Part shown: one piece after another, positions 48,461 to 57,612 of the stretch
Layout of the letters: the number at the start of each line of letters is the position of its first letter
Numbering within the stretch: position 1 is the stretch's first letter
Source of the DNA: Achatina immaculata
Taxonomy: Eukaryota; Mollusca; Gastropoda; Stylommatophora; Achatinidae
NCBI GenBank assembly: GCA_009760885.1
Contig: CM019703.1
Span: forward strand, 14,490,459-14,554,458
DNA: 64,000 nucleotides
Direction: 5' to 3'
Notes under the pieces: model-generated
What the model was told of the DNA's origin: nothing
What the model saw: only the letters and a program-made list of their open reading frames with translations
Databases searched by the model: none
Translations under genes and position numbers: made by a program

Positions 48461-48757
48461 TCTCTCTGAACCTTAAGTGCCCAGGGCACATGGGGCTTCC
48501 GCAAGGGTTTTCCACAAATGCCTGTCCTTTGCCTTTTTTTTTTTCTGCTCTTACCTAGGTAAGCCCTCTATTGCTCAACATCCTTTCTGTTGTTCTTCTC
48601 CATGTCTCTTTTGGTCTACCTTTACTTCTGTTCCCCTGTGATGTCCATCTTAGTGCTATTTTTCGTAGTGAGTTGTCAGTCATTCGGAGCACATGTCCCA
48701 ACCATCGCCAGCATCTTTCATCAATAATTGCTGTCAGTGGCTTCATCTGCATTTCTG
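48461..48757 (-). mobile_element. LINE family A, 5'-truncated 3' end
   Basis: Minus-strand copy of the last roughly 90 codons of family A, including RWLGHVLRMTDNSL and the KGRPKETWRRTTERM region. The CCTTAAG around its stop codon is followed by a short CT run (AG tail on the minus strand). It is flanked by the 8-bp direct repeat CCCAACTA (48453-48460 and 48763-48770), with about 5 bp of filler at the truncated end. Relative to the intact copies it has Lys-to-other changes and a shortened tail. Confidence 0.85.
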
Positions 48758-48770
48758 TTCACCCCAACTA

Positions 48771-49899
48771 ACTCACTCTATGCTACAGACTGACTCATTC
48801 ACAGAGATCTTCTAAAACCTTACCTCTAAATAAAGACACAGTATGTCACTGACTATCCACACAAAAGAAGCAGAAACTCTCATACACTTATATAACATAA
48901 ATCAAGAATTAGAAACTGAGATTACTTCTACAGTCTCTCAACCACAGTTGTGATATATACCACCTCGGCAGAAAGTAAAGTAAAATCTAAATAAGTCTTG
49001 AAACAACAAACACTTCTATAAACACAAACACATTTAACTGATGTTTATACGTCACTCAGGAAAAGTTGCACAAACGGTTCACAACCTGTGACAAACAGAA
49101 ACACTTAAACACAATAAACAAACATGGTGTTCACTAGTTTTTTTCTGTCCCCACAAAAGAAATTCCAGTTAACAGCACCGTATCTGAACTGAGTCCCCTC
49201 AAATTAATTTTTTTTTAAAAAATGCTCAAATTTAAAAGAAGTAAAACTCCTTGAAGCACCAATCAGAAAAATGTGAAAGTTTTAAAATGACTGAATTTAA
49301 TATGATTATGTTAGGGAAAAAAAAAATTTTGAAATGAATAGCAAAAATTATATAGGTTATGCGGCCAAAAATCTAAAACTGATACATTTTAAGGGGGGAA
49401 AAAAGCCAAAAATTATAAAATTTAAAACAAAAAACTGTAACTGCTAGATTAGAGGTCACATCTGCTGTGTTAGTGTTTGATAACAATTATATGTGTATGT
49501 AACCAAAAAAATGTCTATCAAAATCAAGAAGCCACGTCCTGTTGAGGCAGTGAATACTGTAACGTTTTATTCTGCCTTACCTCTAAATGTGAATGTTGTT
49601 ATCAGAAATGTTATATATTCATTCTGTGGTACATTTACATGTATTTCTGTCATATGTACTTCTGCTTAAGTATACTATTGTCTTTTTTTTTTTAATGTGT
49701 ACTAAAATATCATCCAGTTCTATCATGTGTACATCTGTACTTATTCTGTTATCAATTTGCATCCTTCACTTTGGAAGATGACATCTGTTGATACTGGATG
49801 TTTGGGGAAGTTGCTGAGTGTCATTTTGCTGAGCAGGCCTCTCTCTCTCTCATGACCAGTTTCAGCAATCTCTGAATTGTGCGACTGGGCACAGTCATC
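48771..49899. other. intronic, nothing recognised
   Basis: AT-rich sequence with A and T runs. No supported feature. Confidence 0.3.
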
Positions 49900-50410
49900 T
49901 TCTCTTCCTTCAACCTCCCTGGAACCACGAGGCAGCGTTCTCTGCGGCTGACGCACGGAAGATACTGAGGTACAGCATTTTCTTGCCTTGGGAGTGAACC
50001 ATGACGGCCATTCTTCCAGTCCCCAGAGGAGCTACACAGAGGGGTGTGTGTATGGGTGTGTGTGTGTGTGCGCGCGCAGTACTTCTTTAGCAGACTCCAC
50101 CACCACAGAGACTATGCCAATCCCTGCCCTGTTAGCCAGACCAGGCCTGTTATTGGAGGGGTGCAAATGGACAGAGGCGTATGGGTCTCTGTCAGCTATG
50201 GTTTGCCAACCTTGAACTCTAGCATGTCAGCTATGGCTTGCCAACCATGAACTCTAGCATGTCAGCTATGGCTTGCCAACCCTGAACTCTAACATGTCAG
50301 CTATGGCTTGCCAACCCTGAACTCTAACATGTCAGCTATGGCTTGCCAACCCTGAACTCTAACATGTCAGCTATGGCTTGCCAACCCTGAACTCTAACAT
50401 ACCAGCTGTA
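49900..50410 (-). repeat. dispersed family M, copy 3, with internal 35-bp array
   Basis: It shares with 17861 and 41630 the blocks GAACCACGAGGCAGCGTTCT, a (TG)n/(GC)n stretch at 50044-50078, and TTTAGCAGACTCCACCACCA. The terminal segment is amplified about six times at 50195-50405 (unit GTCAGCTATGGCTTGCCAAC followed by CCTGAACTCTAACAT). A still more diverged copy may lie at 51110-51300. Confidence 0.7.
50195..50405 (+). repeat. 35-bp minisatellite inside family M, about 6 units
   Basis: Units of GTCAGCTATGGCTTGCCAAC plus CCTGAACTCTAACAT. It is homologous to the single segment at 41895 and to the 34-bp array at 18160, but the unit boundaries and sequence differ. Confidence 0.88.
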
Positions 50411-51843
50411 GGTCATCAATTGCCAGACTGGCCAGCATCTTCTCCCCATGTCCCAGTATTAACATACCAAAATGTTCACTGCTTTATTTAGATAAATGAT
50501 ACAGATAAAGCATCTTGCCCACTTTTGCATTAACCCTGGTCTCAACACTGCCCATCAGCTCAGCTGGAAGGACAAGATTCACATGTCAATGAACCTAGCA
50601 CACTTGCTGGGAATACTGAAAGATTGGTGGGAAAAAACCTCAACTTCAACTGCCTTTGCAACTTTTGAATAATGCACCATCCAGACTTGTTTCTATGAGG
50701 GTCTATTTCCCTAGATTTTGACTGTCCTGGGCTACTCATAGGAAAGTGGATGTGACTGTTTACTGATATACATACAAACATTCTTATGCATAAACAGCAA
50801 TATTTATATATTTATTTCTCTCTTGTTAACTATGACAGCCAATATTGAGAAATTAATGCAAACAAAAAATATGAATAACAGAAGAAATTTTTAAAAAAAA
50901 AAGAAGAAATTTTTTTTAACTTAATACACTGACAAGAAACTGAATGCAAAGTTAATACACATATATATTAACACTCAGGACAGCTCTATATCATATCCAA
51001 CTTAAAACTTGCCTTCAAGCTTAAGTGAACATGGACTCCCATATTTTACATGCCACAATATGTTTATTCTATTTCGAAAATGTATTCTCTCCTCATGCTC
51101 TTTTATCTTCCTGAAGCTGTGAATCTGAAGCTCTTTAACAAGGTGGAAGATCCTCGATTAGTGGAATCAAACTAAATGGGAAGCTACTTTCCACAGCTTT
51201 AATTACTTTTATGAGCAGAGCTACCAAACATACTTCTTTGAAGGCTCCACTGCCATGAAGAACACATCAATCCCTGTTTAACTGACCTGGCTGCAGTATT
51301 ATTGACCTGGCTGCAGTATTACAACAGCCTGCTACATGAAACAATATAAAATACTGGCCGGCTTTAGTTAGCTCATTGGCCCCGATGACAGAGATGTCCT
51401 TGAAGTAATGGTCTCCTTCTCCATAAAAAGTTAAAAAATAGTCTGAGCTAAGGTCATAAACCACTTTCACTTCTCCACAGCTGCCACCTGAGTCTACACC
51501 ATGTTCTCAGCAACATCACTTCAGATGCAAAAATAAACAAAAACAAGTTACAGTAGTTTGTGTGATTAACCTGCATATGTACATTTCTAGCAGGTGCTAT
51601 GGTTCACCTGGTTCCTGGTTACATCACCATCAAGTTCACAACATCAAGAGTTAATGTATCGTGATCCACATTCACAGTGCCAAGATTTCTGTTGTTTCGC
51701 ACGGCAGCCCCAGCAGCTACTGAGCGAGTTACAACGTCAACATAAACAGCTAAAACATAAAACATGAATCCCAACTTCAGTTGCTTTTACTGAAATGAAT
51801 CTCTGATCAAACAACACAAACAAATCTGAATTGTAGAACCTAC
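50411..51843. other. intronic, nothing firmly recognised
   Basis: A frame on the minus strand at 51267-51470 has a protein-like composition, but no family match or phase fit was found. TTGACCTGGCTGCAGTATTA is nearly duplicated at about 51283-51320. Confidence 0.3.
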
Positions 51844-51926
51844 CACTAAGAACTCCTTCTTGTCCACAATCTGGTTGCCGTCAGTGTCGAACATATTGAA
51901 GGCAATACGAAACCCAGAGTGTGGCT
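51844..51926 (-). CDS. MICU3: MICU exon 1 of 8 seen: first EF-hand
   Basis: The acceptor is TTTCACATTTCAG and the donor GTAGGT. Two bases complete a codon (Lys or Glu), then 27 codons follow. The peptide PHSGFRIAFNMFDTDGNQIV is followed by DKKEFLV. The EF-hand loop is DTDGNQIVDKKE, with Asp at 1 and 3, Asn at 5, Asp at 9 and Glu at 12, a canonical Ca2+ site. The wording PH(A/S)GFRIAFNMFDTDGN matches the first EF-hand of MICU3 nearly exactly. Upstream exons (the Y-LFLL--LTK segment, the N-terminal domain and the targeting peptide) were not found before 64000. Confidence 0.95.
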
Positions 51927-52329
51927 CTGAAATGTGAAATAAGCCTCATTAAACACATGGACAACGAGCATAAAAGACACACACCGAACATCTGAGAATG
52001 GAGCCAGTGCTAAAATACAGATTACAACTTATCGTCGGCACAACCTGATTTGTAAGTGTTCGTTTCTGTAATATAGATAAACATAAAGTTTGAATTTTAT
52101 ACTGTGTAAAGTATAAGACTTATAAGTACCGACGATGATTTTAAAAAATACTTTACTGGGGGTTTGACATTTCTAAATATATATTTGAGACCCCTCCTTC
52201 CATTTCTGCCTTTAACACGGCATCAGTGATCCTGTTTCTTCATCTTGTGCAATCTTTAGTGTTTCCGATCAATTCAAATGCTTTTATTTTATTTTTCACG
52301 CCATTTGGTTAGTCTGCCTGAATTATTTC
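51927..52329. other. intronic, nothing recognised
   Basis: No supported feature. Confidence 0.3.
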
Positions 52330-52570
52330 TCCTGAGTTTTCCCAATTACTAAACTCTGTAAAGTTTTCCAATCACTATTAAACTCTGTAAAGTTTTCCAA
52401 TAACTACTAAACTCTGTAAAGTTTTCCAATCACTACTAAACTCTATAAAGTTTTCCAATAACAACTAAACTCTGTAAAGTTTTCTATCACTACTAAACTC
52501 TGTAAAATTTTCCAACCACTACTAAACTCTGTAAAGTTTTCCAATCATTACTAAACTTTGTAAATTCTGC
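52330..52570 (+). repeat. minisatellite of about 28 bp, about 8 units
   Basis: Units contain ACTAAACTCTGTAAAGTTTT followed by CCAATCACT, with small variations. Confidence 0.9.
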
Positions 52571-53227
52571 CTTACTAAAGTTGTATACACATATTTAAAT
52601 CAGCTGTAAAACTGTACAAATGATTAGGGATAGTTTCTGAAGAATGTATTCACACTGCATGCAAAGTAATGTTTAACAGTTGACCAATTACAAAAAATTA
52701 TATAAACGATGTCCGCTGATAAAACTTCAATACAGACAAATGCAACTCCTGATGTACTCTTTCATAACGTTTAATAGACTAGTTATTGCCCTTTGATACA
52801 AAAATTCTGCTCTCCAAGATGCAAATGGCAGCAATGTTGATGAATGAGCCCGCATGGCTGCATGATGATGATGAGATTCATATGTTATTTGTTAGAAATA
52901 ACAGAAAGATTATATTGATAACAATATGGAGCATGTTTATGAGGTTTTTTTTTAATTTCTTCTTAAATTCTTCTACCTCTTTGAAATAACTGACAGGCAT
53001 GTGCTACTGGTACGGGCCATACAGACCGGAATCTAGACAGTACTTGACTGTGGACATCAATACTAGACGCTAGAAGTAAGGAAACATCATCATCATCATC
53101 ATGTGCTATTTTTATAAGAACGACTGACTGTCACTGATCCCCAGCTTAACCTTAGATCTCAGCGTTCACCCGGGCAAAGTTACATGTACAGCATATACTT
53201 CTAACGAGAATGTATACAACAGGAAAA
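52571..53227. other. nothing recognised
   Basis: AT-rich sequence with two short CATCAT/GATGAT runs and no supported feature. Confidence 0.3.
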
Positions 53228-53310
53228 AGTATGAGCAGCTTTATTACTTAACGATTACAAAGTTGTGACGTTTCGGCGTGAGCCTTAATCATACATTCGT
53301 GTATAGTTAT
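53228..53310 (-). repeat. dispersed repeat end (CGAAACGTCACAACTTTG), minus orientation
   Basis: CTTTATTACTTAACGATTAC followed by AAAGTTGTGACGTTTCGG is the reverse complement of the element end at 26565-26645. Confidence 0.6.
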
Positions 53311-53404
53311 ATACTTATACACTAATTACTGTGATACTTCTAACGAGTGTTACTGAATTATCTATGGTCAGTCTTACATTTTTAACGAGTTGTAATGAAC
53401 TATA

Positions 53405-54388
53405 GGGTTTTCAGTGCAAAGTTATCTGTGGAGAACATACCTCCAGCAGCTTTAGGGTACAAACAGGAGTGAAACAGGGATGTGTACTATCACCAACATT
53501 ATTTATCTTGGCAGTAGACTGGTTAATGAAGGAGGCAACATCAGACAAACGCAGAGGATTACAATGGACCCTTAACACAGTGCTGGAGGACCTTGACTTT
53601 GCGGACGACATTTGTCTATTATCAAGCAGTCACAAAGATATGCAAGATAAAATAAACAAGTTAACCCAGAATGCAAACAACATAGGACTAAAGATCAACG
53701 TAGGAAAGACAAAGTTAATGAAGCAAAATGTGAACAACAGAAATGTACTCAGAGTAGATAACAAGTTAGTGGAGGAGGTCAACGAATTTGTATACCTTGG
53801 CAGCAGAGTAGTAGAAAATGGAGACAGCACAGAGGACATCAACAGCAGACTTACTAGAGCAAACCAGGCTTTTGCAATGCTACAGAATATATGGAAATCA
53901 AATAAACTAAGCATAAATATGAAAATCAGGATATTTAAGAGTAATGTTCTAAGTGTACTACTCTATGGAAGTGAATGCTGGAAAATCACCAAAACCATAG
54001 AAAACAAGTTGAATTCTTTCCAGACTAAATGTTTACGTAGAATTAAAAAAATATTTTGGCCAAACACCATAAGAAATAACATCTTATTGGCAGAAATGCA
54101 GATGAAACCACTGACAACAATTATTGAGGAAAGACGCTGGCGATGGTTGGGACATGTGCTCCGAATGACTGACAACTCACTACCAAAAATAGCACTAAGA
54201 TGGACACCACAGGGGAGCAGAAGTAAGGGTAGGCCAAAAGAGACATGGAGAAGAACAACAGAAAGGATGTTGAGCAATAGAGGGCTCACCTGGGCAAGAG
54301 CAGAAAAAAAGGCGAAAGACAGGCATTTGTGGAAAACCCTTGCGGAAGCCCCATGTGCCCTGGGCACTTAAGGTTCAGAGAGAGAGAG
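53405..54388 (+). mobile_element. LINE family A, 5'-truncated copy with target duplication
   Basis: The insertion is framed by the exact 11-bp direct repeat AATGAACTATA (53394-53404 and 54389-54399). It starts inside the reverse transcriptase ORF and ends 12-15 bp after the stop codon in an (AG)n tail. The open frame is uninterrupted over the whole insertion, so the copy is young. Confidence 0.93.
53406..54371 (+). CDS. non-LTR retrotransposon RT, C-terminal 321 residues (family A)
   Basis: This is the intact C-terminal part of a LINE ORF2-type protein, open from the first base after the target duplication; there is no native start because the insertion is 5'-truncated. Motifs in order: TGVKQGCVLSPTLFILAVDW (RT block 4), LDFADDICLLSSS with the FADD catalytic pair, GLKINVGKTKLM, EFVYLGS, VLLYGSECW, RWRWLGHVLRM, and GRPKETWRRT near the end. 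The protein copies RNA into DNA at a nicked target in the nucleus. The endonuclease and N-terminal RT parts are missing, so this copy cannot act alone. The clade (RTE, Jockey or other) was not decided by eye. Confidence 0.9.
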   Translation, partial: GFQCKVICGEHTSSSFRVQTGVKQGCVLSPTLFILAVDWLMKEATSDKRRGLQWTLNTVLEDLDFADDICLLSSSHKDMQDKINKLTQNANNIGLKINVGKTKLMKQNVNNRNVLRVDNKLVEEVNEFVYLGSRVVENGDSTEDINSRLTRANQAFAMLQNIWKSNKLSINMKIRIFKSNVLSVLLYGSECWKITKTIENKLNSFQTKCLRRIKKIFWPNTIRNNILLAEMQMKPLTTIIEERRWRWLGHVLRMTDNSLPKIALRWTPQGSRSKGRPKETWRRTTERMLSNRGLTWARAEKKAKDRHLWKTLAEAPCALGT

Positions 54389-54436
54389 AATGAACTATAA
54401 TAAAGCTTACATATATAATGAGTTGAAGTTACTGAA

Positions 54437-54663
54437 CTCTCTCTCTCTCTCTCTCTCTCTGAACTTTAAGTGCTCAGGGCACATGGGGCTTCCGCAAGGG
54501 TTTTCCACAAATGCCTGTCCTTTGCCTTTTTTCTGCTCTTGCCCAGGTGAGCCCTCTATTGCTCAACATCCTCTCTATTGTTCTTCTCCATGTCTCTTTT
54601 GGTCTACCCTTACTTCTGTTTCCCTGTGGTGTCCGTCTCAGTGCTATTTTTGGTAGTGAGTTG
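54437..54663 (-). mobile_element. LINE family A, short 3' end, minus orientation
   Basis: It starts with a (CT)n run (AG tail on the minus strand), then the reverse complement of the family A C-terminus with the region of GRPKETWRRT. It is truncated at TAGTGAGTTG. It lies only 37 bp from the target duplication of the plus-strand copy, so two copies face each other tail to tail. No clear target duplication was found. Confidence 0.82.
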
Positions 54664-54959
54664 GCCCCAGAAGCTGCGTCGATATGGATTCAGCCATTCC
54701 TGCTGAGATACACTGAACAAGGAAATTTCCTCTTGGAAAGCTACTTGTCCAAGCGCTTTACATCTGAGTGATAACGATGTTCTTGCCATGTGTGACGACC
54801 AATACTGAAAGCTGTCCTGACCCTTATTTCCTCAGATGCCACGCTAAAGGGATGACTCCAGGTAATAACGAGGTTCTTGCCATGTGTGACAAGTCTGTGT
54901 CGGAGCGACCGTTGGTGCATGCACGCTGCACTTCTGTGACATGTGTTTAACAATCGCTG

Positions 54960-55160
54960 TTGAGTTGATTATAAGGGCACAGGTTACTAGATCTGATGTC
55001 AAGATCTGATGCAACAAGACGATGTTTCAGTGTACTAAGAGCTGGCTACAAGAGCACAGGCTAGTAGATCTGATATCAAGATATGATACAACAAGACGAT
55101 GTTTCAGTGTACACAGAGTTGGCCACAAACTAGTAGATCTGATATTCAGCCTGTTCACAA
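54960..55160 (+). repeat. tandem repeat of about 68 bp, about 3 units
   Basis: Units share CAGG(T/C)TA(C/G)TAGATCTGAT, TCAAGAT(C/A)TGAT and CAACAAGACGATGTTTCAGT. The third is partial. Confidence 0.78.
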
Positions 55161-56110
55161 GATATTGTTCCAGTATGTAATGGCACGTCTGAAGACGATG
55201 AATATTACCAGTGTCTGCGAGAGCGCAGCTGAGAAAAACAGAATAATGGGCTTAGACAAACACCGAGTCGCTATCCCTGATGAAGCCGCTATGCGTGAGG
55301 AAATCACAGAAACTAACTGAATGTGAGATTGTGTGTGTATGCATTTGTTGTTTCCCCTCCCCCCTCCCTCCCTCTCAAATGATCCTACAATTCTCAGTTA
55401 CCCGAAGGAATTACACATCAAAAATTCACTGCCTGAAGATCTAATACTATTTCAGTTTGCATATCTTGACTCTTTGCCTCCATTACTGGAGCTCTTATCG
55501 AGGCCAACAGATAACACTGACCTATATACTCCATAAGAATGTTCATAAATTATCCGTCTACGTTAGTACAGTGACGAAATATCTGCGCCGGTCCGACGTA
55601 GGAAGCAATAAATAAAGACGTGGGTAGGTTTGGCTAGAAACCAGACCACCCTGAACATGGAGAAGAAGGGATGCTACAGGAATGCGCGGCGAGGTTATGT
55701 CTACGGGGCGGTTTCCGACTTAACCAGCAAGGACTTGTCAGAATCCATTCATTATCTCAGCTTTTCCCTACCCAAAACCTTATCTCACACCATTTTCTTT
55801 CATAGATCCAGTAATGCAGTGCGCCATACTCGATGCTGGCCATCACGGCATACATCAGGAATGTTGATCCGTATATTGCAGAAGGGGATCAGCGTTGTAA
55901 AGACATATCGTGCGTGATATACGGCTCTAGAACGCAGTAAGGACTCAAGATTCTGAATACGTCCAATCCTGGCCTCAATGTTACGGCGCCGGCAGTGATT
56001 CTCATCTGTCTAGTACCTCTGCCACGTGATAATACAGGTGATCTTTTTTGGTGACTTGTGATGGCTTCCTTGATTTTCCCAGAACATATTTAAAGGCGCA
56101 GGAAGAATTT
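55161..56110. other. nothing recognised
   Basis: Less AT-rich than the introns. Several short frames are present, including one on the minus strand near 55800-55900, but none gives a domain I recognise. Confidence 0.3.
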
Positions 56111-56121
56111 ATTAACAAACT

Positions 56122-56944
56122 CATTCATTCATTTGCATGTCCCTTGCGGAACTTTGCCTCCCTAACAGCACTCCTGTAGGCCTCTCGGTTGTGAGCAAGA
56201 TGGCCTACTGCTGATGCATCCATTTGCAGATCATCAACGATGTCTTGCAGCCATCTTCGCCTTGGTCTTCCTCTCTTTCTTTTTCCCATTATGTATCCTT
56301 CCAATACGGTTTTCTCTAGAGAATCATGACGTTTAATATGTCCAAACTAAGTTTTCTCTGTTTAATCCTCTTTACTAACCAGCCTTCTCCAATATTAAGT
56401 TCTTGTAGTATGGATATATTTGTTTTGTTTTGTGTGTGTGTGTGTCCATAATATATGAAGAACTCTTCTGTAGCATTTACATTCAAAGGCATTTATGTGT
56501 TTCTCTGCTGTTTTGCTAAGTGTCCAGGTCTCACAGCCATATGATGAGATGGGAAAGATGCATGCCCTTCAAAATCTTATTTTTGTAGTTCTGTCTGTTC
56601 CTTTCTACAGATTCTTTAGTTGTTTTACTTTCTGAAGAGCGATAGATGTCCTCCTTTTAATTTCCCTCATTGTATCTCCATTATTAGTTAGCTGTGATCC
56701 AAGATATTCAAAACTCTCCAGTTCTTCCAGTTTTTCCTCACTGATACATATATCAACTGCCTTGTTTGTTTTGTCAGTTGTCATCAATTTAGTTTTCTTC
56801 GCATTAAGATAAGAGGTTGTGCTCTTCACAACTGGAGGTTAAGAAATACCAGAGATTAGATATGCTGATGACACAGTATTACTGTCCACCCACAAAAAAA
56901 AAAAGGAATGGAAAAACTAATTATGTCAGTCAGTAAGAACAGCG
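56122..56944 (-). mobile_element. LINE family C with inverted 5' part and 11-bp target duplication
   Basis: The insertion is framed by exact direct repeats ATTAACAAACT (56111-56121 and 56945-56955). The 3' part is on the minus strand (56829 down to 56122): a frame with NAKKTKLMTT, FEYLGSQLTNNGDTM and IALQKVKQLKNL, then decayed C-terminal sequence with a GRPRRRWLQDIVDDLQMD-like stretch and a stop shortly before an (ATGA)n tail. The part that should precede it, IRYADDTVLLS, followed by KLIMSVSKNS, lies on the opposite strand at about 56835-56944. This is the arrangement produced by twin priming. Confidence 0.85.
56605..56829 (-). pseudogene. LINE family C RT fragment
   Basis: Open stretch of about 74 residues with LNAKKTKLMTTDKTNKAVDI and ESFEYLGSQLTNNGDTMREI. 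This is the segment after the catalytic YADD block of a non-LTR reverse transcriptase. Downstream the frame is broken by stops. It is not functional because the catalytic motif is on the other strand. Confidence 0.8.
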
Positions 56945-57231
56945 ATTAACAAACTACAGCCAGCAAAATACCCTACAAAGACCTGATAAGCAGCAGCCTA
57001 GCCACAACAGGACAATGCTGGGCGGTTGCACGTCCTCCTGGAGTGAAAGGGTTCATACACTGTACTTCTTTTACTATTGTTCTATCTCACGCATGAAGTG
57101 CTCTGCCCACAAATTATACAGACTAGCCACACGTGTCCTCAAACACTCGGCTATTCACAAACCTCGCTGTTTCTCCGCTGTACAAGAATGTCTGGTCGAA
57201 GTTCTTACTCGGATTTTTTTCATCTTTGAGG

Positions 57232-57310
57232 CCGCGATGGTTAATGGTTAGTGTACTTGCCTACCGATTAGAAGGTCCTTAATTCCATTTTGCACGCTGG
57301 AAGAATTTTT
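57232..57310 (+). mobile_element. possible decayed tRNA-like SINE head
   Basis: CGCGATGGTTAATGGTTAGT resembles an A box region and GAAGGTCCTTAATTCC a degenerate B box. The head is followed by CCGACTAACCACAACCGATG and a poly-A/poly-G stretch at 57343-57369. Confidence 0.35.
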
Positions 57311-57540
57311 TCCGACTAACCACAACCGATGTAAACTCAGTCTTTAAAAAAAAAGGGGGGGGGGGGGGTACCCTTTTCCCTAGGAAAGCAAAGTCGCAAA
57401 GACAAATGCTAGCATTTCTATCTCAGATGCTGTAGTGGTTTAAAAATATAAAGGCACCAACATTTTATACCTCAGCCGCGTGCAAATGTCACGGGACACT
57501 GATTTTCTGTGTGTGTGTTTTTTTAAAGAGTTTTTCTTGT

Positions 57541-57612
57541 ATATCTTATATCCTTCCCGTGCCGTTAAACGTCACATAGGGCTCGCAAAGTAGTTCGTCA
57601 ATTTTTCTTTTA
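57541..57612 (-). mobile_element. LINE family B, last 70 bp only
   Basis: TATATCTTATATCCTTCCCG followed by TGCCGTTAAACGTCACATAG is the reverse complement of the family B 3' end. It is truncated immediately upstream of the stop codon region. Confidence 0.75.

Larger units (their letters stand above)
17714..51926 (-). other. MICU3: MICU2/MICU3-type mitochondrial calcium uptake gene, 3' part (span)
   Basis: Eight exons on the minus strand (51844-51926, 38704-38799, 28517-28608, 24884-24988, 22189-22261, 21238-21346, 20508-20665, 17714-17788) join in phase to 262 residues plus stop. MICU proteins sit in the mitochondrial intermembrane space and gate the calcium uniporter MCU by sensing Ca2+ through two EF-hands. 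Both EF-hand loops are canonical here. In the order and wording of its segments (GFRIAFNMFDTDGN, VDKKEFLVL, FMENLQSEV, GITF..F..FCQFLNNLDDF) the product is closest from memory to vertebrate MICU3, less so to MICU2. An invertebrate MICU2/3 ancestor-type gene is equally possible. The N-terminal half, including the targeting peptide, is not in the window or was not found. Confidence 0.9.

Noticed and set aside
51267..51470. Minus-strand frame VYDLSSDYFLTFYGEGDHYF, possibly an exon
   Set aside because: It lies between MICU exons that already join in phase, has no clear acceptor, and no known family matches.
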